Source: Tenrec ecaudatus
Taxonomy: Eukaryota; Chordata; Mammalia; Afrosoricida; Tenrecidae
Length of the DNA: 64,000 bases
NCBI RefSeq assembly: GCF_050624435.1
Contig: NC_134535.1
Span: 126,529,731-126,593,730 of the forward strand
Direction: 5' to 3'
Positions within the stretch are counted from its first letter, which is position 1. Each line of letters begins with the position of its first letter. The translations under genes were made by a program, and so were the position numbers. Positions 47,912 to 58,840 of this stretch are shown here, piece by piece. Under the pieces are notes generated by a model. The model was not told the DNA's origin. It ran no database searches and saw only the letters and a list, made by a program, of their open reading frames with translations.

Positions 47912-50455
47912 CCTATCCTTGGCCTCCCACCCCCACCCCCCTTGAACTCCTGGGGAGGGGGGGCGGGGGCTAGGTCTCACCCAGGAGCCTCACTCACACC
48001 CCCACCCATGATGCCCGCAATCCTTGATCTGTGGTGAGGCAGCTGCCCCCCCCCGGCTTCACCCCACTGCTCAGCAAGGCATGACTGACCCCGCTGAGGC
48101 CAGGTGTGGAGGGCAGGGGAAGAAGCCGAGGGTCAGCAGAGGCAGTCCTCAGCCTCCATATGGGCTGGGGCCCCTTCTGAAGTTTTCCTGTGGCTGGTGA
48201 AGGGGGAGGCAGGTGGCTTTCCCAACTAGGAGTTTGGCAGGATGGATGCGCCAGGACCTCCAGGCCCAGTCTTCTTCTGGTCCTGAACCAGCTGGGGGTC
48301 TTCTGGATGCCCCTAGGGGTTCTGGGGGTGGGACTCAGCTACCTGGACAAGCTGCAGGGGAGAAAGCATGACAGAGGTAGGGCAGAGGGAGACTGACTCC
48401 AACTGGTTTCTTGTCCCTACTCCCTTCCTTTAAGACAGAGATTATACATCACTAGGGGCCCCCGGGGTGGCTCAGAACCACGACTTTCCTGCTTCTAAAT
48501 GCGATAGCTACGCAGTCAGCCCGCAGACAAGAGCCCCTGACCCTTCAGACCACGCGCCTCCCATGCTGTGTCAGCCTTTCCCCCTTGGGTCCTCCCTTCC
48601 CCCCTTGGGTCCTCCCAGCTTTCTCTGCTACTGCTCCTCACTGCTGGGAACCCCCCAGTTCATGCTCCTCTGCCGTCTTCCATCACACAGGACCACTGTA
48701 AACTGGGCTACCCCTCCCCAGCCTTCCAGTCTCCTGCTACGGTCTCCGTGGTGGTCAGTCCATTTTCAGAAGCCTGCAGTGTTCGCCCTCCACCTACCCG
48801 GCTCTCTGGTGAGATGGGAGAGAAGGGCTGGGACCTGGGGGGGAGGGGGGTGGGGAATCCAAAGGCAGGCGGGGACGCCACTGACATCAGAAGCATCCAG
48901 AAATGGAAAGAGGGGGAACTAGGAGGAAGGTGGAGAGTTTGAGAAGAAGGAAGAACCCCCCCCCAAAGGGCAAAGTGGTAGTATGGGGGACAGTATCTAG
49001 AGCCCCTGGAGATGGTGCTGGGCAGGGAAGAGGGCTTGGGTGGAGGTAGGGACAGGGAATGGGGGGAGCTAAGGAGAAAAACCAAATGTTCCATAGGTGC
49101 TGACTGCTCCCCACTGCCCCCCTTCCCCCTCCACAGGTAGATTTTTGTCCCCTGACTTGGAGCCTCAGTTTCCCCCAAGATGGGAGGGCGGGTAGTCATG
49201 GTTTTAGTGCCACTGGGCTGGTCTTTGCTGAGGGGGGAGGGCGCTGGTGACCCCAGAGCAGAGGGGGAGTTGTGGAAATGGCCATGAAGGCTTTGGGGTG
49301 GAAGGACCTTTTGATGGGGGAAGAACCTTAGACCCTTGCCTTCTGCAAGAAGCTGCCCCCTCTCGAGCCCCCCCACCCCCCCACCTTAGTCTCTCCTCCG
49401 GAGCCCAGTACACCCTGGTTGCCATGGTAATGCCAGTCAGAGGGAGGTGGAGGGAATTGGTCAGGAAGGGCCCCCCTCCCACTACCCTCCATTAAAGTCT
49501 CAGACCCCTTCTTCCCACCCACCCCATCCAGCCCCCCGCGGGGGGCTCTGGGAGCTAGCGACGGGAGTCTTCGAGAGAGGGAGTCAGGCAGGGAGGGTGT
49601 GAAGGGCAGACGGAAGGAGGTGAAGGGCGGACAGAGATCAGGGGGAGCGGGGATTGGGAATCTGAGGGGTTGCCTGGGCCGACCGGGGGTCTCTCGCCCT
49701 TTGGGGGGAAGGGGGAAGGTCAAGTGGCTCCGCCCTCCCACCACCCACCGTGCTCTCCCAGGCAGAAACAGCAGGTGGCTGGGAGGAGGGGCCGGCCGGA
49801 GGCGAGGGGAGGCAGCTGGAGGGGGAGAAAGGTGGGGGGCCGCGGGGGCGGGGGAGGGCAGGGGTCGGCTTACCTGGGGCTGCGCCGGGCACTGCCATGG
49901 AGACCTCACTCCCAGGCGGCTCGCTCGGCTCCCGCCGCCAGCGGGCTCCGGAGCGAGCGAGCGAGAGCGTCGTCCCCCCTCCCTCCCTCCCCCAGGCCTC
50001 CTCCTCCCTCCTCCAGGCCCGCGCCCCGGCTGGCCCTCGGCTCGCGGGCTCGGCCGGCCGCCTAGGTCTCTGCAGGCCCCTCTCTGCACGGGCCCGGCGC
50101 TGGCACCCAAGGACAGCTTTGCGGGGAGCGGAGGGCGGGGAGCTGGACCTTGGGGACTTGAAGGGGGAGGGGCAAGGAAGGTGCCGAGGTTGGTGGGGCG
50201 CCCACTTCATTGGTGAGATAGTCCCTGTCCTGCCCCCCGCCCCCCATCTCCCCCCTCCCCCCCAGGCATGAACACAAGCTCTAACTGGCAGCTGGTGCTC
50301 GGTGGGTGCCACCGAGCCTAGCGAGCGAGCGAGCGAGCGGAGCTGGCTGTTGGGGCGGAGGAAGCGTGTGTCACCGTGTGTATGTTGGGGCTGTGTTCAG
50401 AGGGGTATGTGCAGGAGGCGCCTGGGGAGTGAGGGGCTGCCGTGGAGTGGGGTTG

Positions 50456-50510
50456 TGCGCGCGCGCGCGCACACACACACACACACACGCACACACACAC
50501 ACACCCCACA
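50456..50510. repeat. (GC)n/(CA)n microsatellite
   Basis: Alternating purine-pyrimidine run GCGCGCGCGCGC followed by CACACA. It may adopt Z-DNA. Confidence 0.9.
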
Positions 50511-50625
50511 GGGCCTCCTCCTCCTGGAACACACAGACTCCTTTCTACCCACCACACACACAAGCCTCCTCTTGCTAGGGCATGTATGTCAGAGGCATCT
50601 ATCCACAAAATCAGTGGTCGCCTGG

Positions 50626-50628
<3 letters not shown>

Positions 50629-50702
<74 letters not shown>
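50629..50702. repeat. (TC)n(AC)n compound microsatellite
   Basis: About 42 bases of TC followed by about 32 bases of AC. It lies just past the CD4 3' end. Confidence 0.95.
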
Positions 50703-50704
<2 letters not shown>

Positions 50705-50809
50705 GTGCTCCAGCCCCCAGACACTGTGTGCACTGCACTAGTTCCACAGAGGGTGGGTGCTGATAGAATTAAGCAGAACCACAGAATGGATCAGCGTCTT
50801 GATGCTAAG

Positions 50810-50815
50810 TTTATT
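50810..50815 (-). promoter_or_regulatory. CD4: CD4 polyadenylation signal AATAAA
   Basis: TTTATT on the plus strand, about 1.24 kb beyond the CD4 stop. The long 3' UTR (about 50790-52055) has no repeats. Confidence 0.7.
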
Positions 50816-52055
50816 GAGTCTTCCTGTCAGCTGTGGAGGCAGGGGTGGGGTGGGGAGGACAAGGCAGGCAATGGGGATCCCTGACAGCCACCAGGTGGTT
50901 CCCTGGAAGAGGCAAGCGGGAAAGGGAAATAGGTGTGTGAGTTGGGGAGGGCCAAGGAAGAGAAAATGAGAGGGGCGAGGAGGGTGGGGAGCCAGAAGAG
51001 AGGGAGGGACCCTTGTAATGAACCCCATGCTTCCTCGCTTCTGAATGGTTTCAGGCCACCAGGGAGGGTGCAGGGCGGGATCTGGCTAACTCTCAGCCCC
51101 CTCCCCCTAACAAAGCCCACTTTCTAGAGGGTTCTGTCCCTGGGCACTCTTGCACAGGAGTGTGCTCCGATTAGGAGAACGGAAGGCTTTCTTCGCTGGT
51201 AACAAGGCTCTGCCACCAGAAGGTGACCAGGGAGGGATTTTAGACAGCAAGGCCCCCTCTCTAAGGCGGTGAGCACCTGTGAATTCGTCAGTACACACTG
51301 ACCAGCCAGCTGCAGACTGGTGGGCTAGTTGTCCTCGCATTCCATTCAAGAAACAGCAGTAGTGCAAGGAGACTAGGAGCCGGAGACCTGGTCAACCCCA
51401 AGTCTGGCACTGACTGTGATGATGCCCAGCAATCGGATGACCTCTCTGACTTTCAAACGTGGGAGATGCCCTGTCACTGTCAGAGCGTGGGGGTGTTCAT
51501 ACGGTTCACATAGACAGTGCGCGTGTCGGCTGAGAGATGCCGCCTGCCCCCTAAGGAACGGTGTACAGGTGTGTGGCTGTGCATGTGCAGGGCATGTCCA
51601 GTTCTGGCCCTGCCAACTGAGTGGAGGCCGGCAGACAGGAGCCTTTGGAAGTGGGTCTGTCTTGACAGGCTGTGGAGCTTGGGCAAAGTCCCTGCCTCCT
51701 CTGCTGTAAGAGGACAGTCCTGGGCTCTCCCCCCTGGGCTCCAAGTGGACAGTGGGGGAGAGGTCAAGGTGAAGTCTTCAGAAAGGGCTAGGGGTTGAGT
51801 GAGAGGGTAATGGGGCCAGAAGCAGTGTGATTCGTCTCTGGAAGGCTGGAAGCCAGGCAGTCTAACCAACTGGATTGGAGTCTGACCAAAGGACTTGGGC
51901 CACAAGTGGAGGCTGCCCAGAGGCGCGTTGTGGACAGGGAGACAGGTGGTCAGAGGCGTGGGCACAGGCTACATTCATCTGGTCCCCAACTCCCCAGAGC
52001 CCAGCGGGAAGCCGAGGGGCGGGGTGGCCTGGGAGGCTGGGAGCCAGAAGCACCC

Positions 52056-53105
52056 TCAAATGAGGTGGCATGTCTTCTGGAACCTGCTGGAGGAACACAG
52101 AATTGGGAGAGGGAGTGTATGTGTCCACCCTTTGTTCTCCAGGGCCTCTGCTCTCCCAGTGACGCACCCCCACAACTCCTGCCTGCTCCACTCCCTCCTC
52201 AGCCACCCTTTCCCCATCTCTGTGTCTTCCCACCTCCTCGCTGACCCCCCATCCTCATTTCCTCTCTCTGGCCCCTCCCTCCTCCCCCTGCCCCTTCCTC
52301 CTCTTCACACCCTCTTCTCTTCCTCCCTGCCCTCCCCTCTCCCCCTCACCCACCCTCCTTCCCTGGTCCTTACTGGGGACACTGGCAAGTCTTCTTCTCA
52401 CTGAGGAGCCTCTTGATCTGAGACATCCGCTGTGCCTTGCGCTGTCCAGGGAGAAGGAGGGGAGTCGTGAGGTTCCCAGGCCTCCAGGAGGGAGCTGCCC
52501 CTTGGAGGGGGGGGAGGGGGAAGCTGGGAGAGGAGAAGCCATGACTATAGCAGAGGCCATCTGTCCCCGCCTTCCTGTCTCTCTGCGTGACAGTTGGGAC
52601 TGGCTCCTGTCTCCAGTGAGGAAACTATGGGCAGAGAGCACCGGCCCAGGAGCAGGTCATATGTACACCTGCTGCTGTCTGGGCCCCAGGTGCTCCAGGG
52701 GGCCTGTTGGGTGAGCAGTGGGGTGTCATTGCCCATGGGGGACTCACTCACCCGCCTGGTCCTGCATGTGACGCACAAGATGCAACACACAAGGAGGATG
52801 AGCAGGAGGCCGCCGCCCAGCCCTGTACCCAGGAAGATCGCCTGCTGATTGGAGAAGTGGTCTGGGAGGGAAACTGCAAGAGACAGGGTGTACTCAGACC
52901 ACTGCCCTTCATCAGGGGCACTGGGCCCTCTGGAGGGGCAGGGGAATGCGGATGCCTCCTCAGGTCAGACTGGGGTCTCTCAGGCTCCCAGGGCTAAAGT
53001 CTCCTTCCCAGGCCTCGAGGCAGGCAGAGCTGGAAAGAAGTTTATGTTTTAGAGATTGCAGGGGTCTCATAAAAATTGTAGTTCAGAAAAAAAAATTGTG
53101 GTCCA

Positions 53106-53138
<33 letters not shown>

Positions 53139-56104
53139 CGCGTGTTTTGCTGGACAGCCAGGACCGTGTCACCAACTTCCTGGGCTGTAGAACTTAGGGA
53201 GTTGGGACACTCTTGTCTTGGACCCACATGTATAACTCAAAGGAAATGAGAGGCAGGCAGCCTCTGCCAAACCCATGACGCCCTGAGGGTGGGAGCCGCC
53301 AGGTCCTTACCCTCAGTTGTGTATTCGAGCAGAACCTTGCTCTGGTTTTTCAGCCGACAGAACCACATCCCCGTCTCAGGGTCAGACAATTTCACCACCT
53401 TCTGCTTACTGTGGATCTTTTCAGCCTGGTTCTCCAGCTGCAGGATTAGCATCGCCGTGGAGGGACTGGGTCCCAGTACTTCACAGAGCAACACGTCCTG
53501 TGACTGAGTCACTGCAGAGGGGCGAGAGGCGGGGGCTAGGAACCTGGACTTCGGGGTTCCACACCTCCAAGCTCTCAGAGCATTCAGTAGAACAGAAAGG
53601 GTGATGCTTTACATGGGGACCCTGCTCCCAGCCCCTCAGAGAACCTTTTCAAGCTGTTTTGATAGAGAGCACACATTTGACTCTCAGTTCTGCTGCTTAC
53701 TCTGAGGTAAGTTCCTTAACTCTCCAGGCGGGTCAGACAGTCAGCCAAGGAATGAGTCCACTTAAAACAGGGCCAGCCAGGGAGGAAGAAGCATCAAGTG
53801 TTAGCCATCATTGTGTGTGGCGGTGTTTCGATAATTGGGGTGATACGGATGTGAAGAACGCACCCTGGAACCTGCCAGAAGTGTTACCATCCTCACTGCC
53901 TAGCTCAGAGCAGGCTCCGTTATCGCCCTTTAAAATCCAGTCGGTCTGGAGGTTTCTTCAGAATCACAGAGGGTGAGTTGGGCAGAGGCAGACTTAGCAT
54001 CCCTCTTCTCAGCCCGCACCCATTAGGGGGCTCTCGGTGGACACAATCCCAAGCTGACTCTGGCATGTTGGGGAAGGACATAAGGATTCATTCAAAGTTC
54101 AAACTCAACCCAAGCCCAAGGGCTCTTGATCAGTGTGATGAGGGCCTAAAAGCATGGTTATCAGGTTGATCCCAAGCCCTAGGGATGCCATGTGTGTCAG
54201 AGACAGGCTTTAAAATAAAAAAGATCTCCAGGCCTTTCTTGTGAGGTGTCTCTGAGTAGATTCAAACCACCATCCTTTTGGTTAATAGCTGAGCATGTTA
54301 GCCATCTGACTACCCAACAACTCCTAGCCAGGGCCTAGCTAGGCATCCTCATGTCGAGTCTACATTGCCTTAGAAGGCGCTCTGGGAAGGCCCCTCCACC
54401 TCCCTATCTTGCCCCTGCCCCCCACGACTCAGCCTGACACCTCACCTTTCATCACCACGAGGCTCACTTTGTGCTGGATCGTTCCCTTGGCCGTTCCCTC
54501 GGCGAGATGCAGGGTCAGGTTTCCAGAACCAGCATATTGAGGCGAGACCTGGGGTATGACGAAGGTGAGCGGCAAGGAGTTCATCAGTTGGAACTTGCTC
54601 TCCGATGTTGTGGTCACCTTCTGGTCCCTAAAAAAGAAGCTGATCCAGGTCTTGGGGGAGGACGACCCCTCTTCCTGCCACGTCAGCTCCCCATTCAAGT
54701 TTTCCCCTTGGAAGTTCAGTGGGAAGGAGAAAGTTGCCTGCTCTCCGACTTTCTTGTAGATGAGAGTAGTATCCTTCTGGAAAGCTGAGGGTGGGAGGGG
54801 AGAGAACCGGGGTCAGATGGAGGCAGAAGAGCAGCCTAGGCAGGGGTAGGAGCGAGGAAAGGGCAACAAGGGAAGCCTAACCCCCAAGCAGCATATTGTA
54901 TTTCAGGTCCTTCACAATCCTCCCCGCTGTCTCCCCACCACCGCATGGTCTGCAGGCAGCGTCCCTCCTCGGGGAAGCCTCACAGAGCAGCCCAGGAGTC
55001 CCGAAGCCATTGGGCTTGCCCTGCCTGTGAGAGGCACCTTGGGGCAAAGGTTAGACACTTGGCTGCGCTCCACAAGGTGGATGGTTTGGACCCCTCCCAA
55101 CCCTCGCCGCTCTCCAGGTGAAGACTAGTGACCTGCTTCAGTGAAGGGTAGAGCAAAGCTCTATCGCCATCGGGAGGGCTCCTCCACCACACTGGGTCAC
55201 GGTCCGTCAGAATCAGCTCCAAGGGTGCATAGTTGGTCACCCTTCGCAAAATCAGAGCAAGAAAATCAGGTTGACCACGTGCCAGGCGCTGGTCTAAACG
55301 TGTTACGTGGCGCAGCGCCCGGCTCTCCTGCGGACAGACTCCAGGTGCGTGTGGCTGCCGTTTCATGCCCGTTTTACAGACCCCGAAGCCAAGGCACAGA
55401 GCAGCCTGCCCAAGGTCAAGTACTAGCAGTGTAAGAGTCAGGGTTTACATCCGAATCCAAGCACGGACACACCCTGAGCTGCTAGCTTTCTCTCACATAA
55501 GCCCCTCAGAGGCACAAGCCGGGGCCCACCCTGTGTTCCTGACTTTCGGTCTTCCTCAGTGCCTCCGCGCGTGCACTGGAGAATCTCACTTAGTAAATGC
55601 ATACGCCAATGAGGGAGGAGTGGGGAGCTGAGACCCTTGACATGGTCTCTGAGGCCCAACATCGTACATCCTCCCTCGCTGCTAGCGGGCCCCTTGGGGA
55701 AGTGAGTCCAGCATCTCCAGGACAGATCTCCTGGCAGCCCAGCCCAGGGGCACAGCAGTGAGAGCCCGAGGAGGGCCAGTCTGCCCTGAAGCAGTGAAGC
55801 AGGAGCAGCTGCCACCAGAGGGGGTTCTCTTACATAGTACTTGGATGTTGATGCGGAGCTCCAGCGTCTTCTGGCCCTGGGAGACGGTGCATGTCCAAGT
55901 GCCACTGTCCTTGGACTGCACCTGGTCCACTGAGAAGATCTTGTCCCCATTCTTGCTGTTAGCCATTGGGTCCTTCCATTGCACTGAGGGTTTGCTGCCC
56001 ACGGGGCCCTCCAAGGTCAGGGTCAGCTTCTGCCCTTGCAGCAGGCGTGGCCCAGGAGAGCTCTTCACTGTGAGAAAGAACAGGACACTTGTCTCTCTGC
56101 CCTG

Positions 56105-56196
<92 letters not shown>

Positions 56197-56731
56197 TTGC
56201 ACACCCACAAGAAGCTGAGAAATGTAGAGGGTCTCTAGCTCTGTCTCAATATCAACTTTCCTCCCAACACCCAGCTGCCCATCCCCAAACCAGCCCTTTC
56301 CTCCGCTCACCCCTCCTTCCCCATCCGATTCTCTTTCTTCCATTGGTTCCTGCCCTTCTCTTTTTTCCTCTCCAGGCCTCTCCCCTGCCTGACTCAAGAC
56401 CTTAGGCCTTAGGAGGCTGTGTGTGAGGAGACCTGGGCACCAGTCTGCTCCGTTTCCTGTCTGTGGAAGGACCACCACCAACTCAGGCCCTGATTCTGGT
56501 GCAGAGGTGGGTGGAGAGGAAGAAGAGAGATCGGGTGGGGGGGTGTCCTCATTCCAGGCCCTCCCCACTCACATGTAAACACCAGCAATTGAACCTCTTG
56601 CTTCTGGGCGGTGTGCACTTCACAGATGTAATTGCCCGAGTCTCGCACCTGAAGATTCTTTATTATCATAGGAAAAGAGCCCTGGTCCCACTCGTTCTTT
56701 TTGCACTCGTAGCGATTTTGCTGTGTGGGAC
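52056..56731 (-). CDS. CD4: CD4, T-cell surface glycoprotein (3' part: from second half of domain 1 to stop)
   Basis: Co-receptor for MHC class II on helper T cells; it carries Lck on its tail. Coding exons in transcript order: 56731-56573 (second half of D1), 56067-55834 (D2), 54784-54446 (D3), 53511-53311 (D4), 52873-52752 (membrane), 52441-52374, 52086-52056. Phases agree throughout, giving about 383 residues. Seen: D1 [20 protein letters not shown] then ICEV; D2 with Trp where human has its first Cys (SVQWKDP) but GTWTCTV kept; D3 without cysteines, ending [12 protein letters not shown]4 pair LLCEV and MWFC; membrane span [20 protein letters not shown]; dileucine endocytosis motif [11 protein letters not shown]; Lck clasp CQCP. 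The tail ends QKTCHLI, where human ends QKTCSPI. The signal peptide and first D1 exon are not in the window; I searched the region to 64000 by eye. Confidence 0.95.
52083..52090 (-). promoter_or_regulatory. CD4: NAGNAG tandem acceptor of the last CD4 exon
   Basis: The minus strand reads CCAGCAG|G at the start of the last coding exon. The upstream AG gives CP-H-RFQKT, matching human; the downstream AG gives CP-Q-FQKT, one residue shorter. Confidence 0.6.
53109..53144. repeat. (TG)n(CG)n microsatellite
   Basis: TG repeats followed by CGCGCGCGCG, in the CD4 intron between the D4 and membrane exons. Confidence 0.9.
54215..54330 (-). repeat. AfroSINE remnant
   Basis: GAGTAGATTCAAACCACCAT and TTGGTTAATAGCTGAGCATG, a diverged minus-strand head half. 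Confidence 0.45.
55030..55240 (+). repeat. SINE, AfroSINE-like plus copy
   Basis: GGCACCTTGGGGCAAAGGTT, then TGGATGGTTTGGACCCCTCC and CACGGTCCGTCAGAATCAGC follow the SINE order of head, B box and tail. Confidence 0.5.
55265..55460 (+). repeat. MIR SINE
   Basis: CGTGCCAGGCGCTGGTCTAA, CCCGTTTTACAGACCC, AAGGCACAGAGCAGCC and GAGTCAGGGTTTACATCCGA follow the MIR consensus over nearly its full length. Confidence 0.75.
56108..56196. repeat. (CT)n(AC)n compound microsatellite
   Basis: About 60 bases of CT followed by an AC run. It starts about 40 bases from the CD4 D2-exon acceptor and extends its pyrimidine tract (as AG/GT on the coding strand). Confidence 0.95.
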
Positions 56732-57239
56732 CTGGAAGGAGAAGCCACATGGAAGAGGTGGGGCAGCTCCAGAGACATGGCCCCTCTGCGGAGAGCAGGG
56801 TTCACACGGCCTCGGATCTGCCCCTCACGCTAATCAGAGAACCCCATCCATCCGCTTACCCAGAAGGGGCCACATTTCACAACCCCAAAGTCAAACACTG
56901 CCCTTATTGTGGGGCAGAGACGTCTATGTGCCAGCTGTTTGTCATGAGCCGTTTCAATGAATCTTCACAGCAATTCCAAATATAGCTACTTACTTTTTTT
57001 TTTAAGGAAGGAAACAGATTCAGAGATTTAAAAATGACCCAAACTCTTATACATTGTTGGTGGGGATATAAATCCTATATTTCTTTTTAAAAATGTATTA
57101 TTGATTGGGATTTAATACATATATCAATCCATAGTTCAATCACATCAAGTAGAATTATACGATTGCTACCACAATCAGTTCCCCCCAAATCCTACAGTTC
57201 TTTGGCAGGTGATTTGTAATATCTTTCAGAATTATAGAT

Positions 57240-57660
57240 GTATTTCCAAAACTTACACATCCACCAAGAAAAGGAGGCAGACATTTGAGCTTCCTCGGCC
57301 AGGAGAAGGCTGCGCAAAGGAAAGAGGAAGAAAGCTCTTTTCTTATTGATGTGGAGCAATCTCTAAGACACGTCCTTTGCGAAACAAGCAGGGCACTGAA
57401 CGCAATGTGCACGCGTGTGTGACCACTTGTGGAGCGCAGGGCAGGACACGCGTCCACTCAGAACGGCGCGTGCTGAGCCATGTGAGAGCCCAGCTTCAGC
57501 CGCGGCTGCTCCAGGGGTGATTCTGTGCTCTTCCGACTCGTTTCTTCTTCCGCTGAGGTGCACGGGCGTGTCTTCCCGACCTTCCTTAAAACTTTGGATC
57601 TGCTTAAGAACCGTTGTTTCACATGGAGCAGCATTTCCATAAACTTGTGGTAAAACGTCA
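57240..57660 (-). mobile_element. Degraded mariner/Tc1-like DNA transposon fragment
   Basis: The minus strand gives QIQSFKEGREDTPVHLSG, then EAGLSHGSARAVL. This resembles the helix-turn-helix end of mariner transposases (typical pattern: FKEGRE... LGISHGSV..IL). One open stretch keeps the order, and the rest is lost. A short mariner-type terminal motif (GGGGCTTCAAAAAGTTCAGG) lies at 58510-58530 and may belong to a related element. Confidence 0.45.
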
Positions 57661-57699
57661 ATAGCTTGGAAAGATGTCCACTGGAGTTTGTTTTTGTTT

Positions 57700-57735
57700 T
57701 GTTTAATGATGTGTGTGTGTGTGTGTGTGTGTGTT
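57700..57735. repeat. (GT)n microsatellite
   Basis: GTGT run after TTTAATGAT in the CD4 intron. Confidence 0.85.
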
Positions 57736-57989
57736 TGGTGGTGGGGGCGGTTAATATTTCAGACCATCAACTTTGCATTCAACAGTTCAATCCACTTACA
57801 CACACACACTCATGTTCCACCCCTGTCCCACTGATTTCTCTTCTCCCTCTTGTGAACCCCATCCTCCCTTTTACCCAAGGCAACACTGGTCAACCCTCTA
57901 GTCCATGAGTTTTATTGCAATTTTGATATTAGTTCTCATCTCAAAGTTATTTTTCTCCCCCTGGCAGAAAAAGCATTCCTTTCTTTGAA

Positions 57990-58345
57990 GGCATTATTAT
58001 TATTAATTATTATTATTTACACTGCACCCTGACTGGCTCATCTCCTCTCTGAGACCCTTCTGTAAGGGGATGTCAGTGGCCTATAGATGGGCTTTGGGTC
58101 TCCACTCCTCACTCCCCCTCATTCACAATGATATGATTTTTTGTTCTTTGATGCCTGATACCTGATCCCTTCGACAGCTCATGATCTCATAGGCTGGTGT
58201 GCTTCTTCCATGTGGGCTTTATTGTTTCTGAGCTAGATGGCTGCTTGTTTACCTTCAAGCCTTTAAGACCCCAGATGCTGTATCTTTTGATAGCCGGGCA
58301 CCACCAGCTTTCTTCACCTCTTTAAAGGGATTATAATGAGACTAA
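57990..58345 (-). mobile_element. LINE-1-like 3' tail fragment
   Basis: Minus-strand copy of the common tail: GACCCTTCTGTAAGGGGATG, GATACCTGATCCCTTCGACA and CTTTAAGACCCCAGATGCTG. Confidence 0.75.
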
Positions 58346-58579
58346 GGCAAGCCTGTTAATGGGAGGACTCATCTTCATCCATCCCCGCCCACAGAGACAT
58401 GTTTCAGCACTTTTTGTTTGAAATAATTCTGTGCATGTATGCCTTGAAACTCTGGTAGCAAAACTTCTAAGCTTACATACATATGTCTCTCTCTGTACCT
58501 GTAAATATGAGGGGCTTCAAAAAGTTCAGGGGAAATGGAATGAAAACATAATAGAATGTTCCCACAAACTTTGAAAATT

Positions 58580-58580
58580 G

Positions 58581-58647
<67 letters not shown>
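58580..58647. repeat. (GT)n(AG)n compound microsatellite
   Basis: GT run then AG run, about 66 bases. Confidence 0.95.
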
Positions 58648-58648
<1 letters not shown>

Positions 58649-58785
58649 CCTTAGAGAAATACGCACACAAGCATGCACACATACGTGTGTTTCTGGAAGG
58701 GAACATAAAATGATAATCTTAGTTGTCTCAGAGGAGAGGAAGTGAAGACCTATAGGGCAAATATCAGAGAGAAATGTTTCGCTAT

Positions 58786-58840
58786 ATCTTCCTCCCTTCC
58801 TTCCTTCCTTCCTTCCTCCCTTCCTCCCTCCCTTCTGCCC
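58786..58840. repeat. (TTCC)n tetranucleotide repeat
   Basis: Imperfect TTCC/CTCC run. Confidence 0.9.

Larger units (their letters stand above)
47912..50800. promoter_or_regulatory. GPR162: GPR162 upstream region with CpG-rich block
   Basis: No coding exon was seen. 48000-49500 is unique, with a 20-base tandem duplication (CCCCTTGGGTCCTCCC) near 48580-48620. 49550-50350 is GC- and CpG-rich and likely holds the GPR162 start site and 5' exon. A (GCGA)n run lies at 50321-50340. Confidence 0.5.

Noticed and set aside
47912-47980. Upstream in-frame ATG adding 23 residues to GPR162
   Set aside because: The added residues are Pro/Gly-rich and not like the human start. The downstream ATG begins the conserved MAR...[10 protein letters not shown].
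50302-50884. Several open frames rich in Thr-His or Ser-Leu
   Set aside because: They translate CA and CT microsatellites only.
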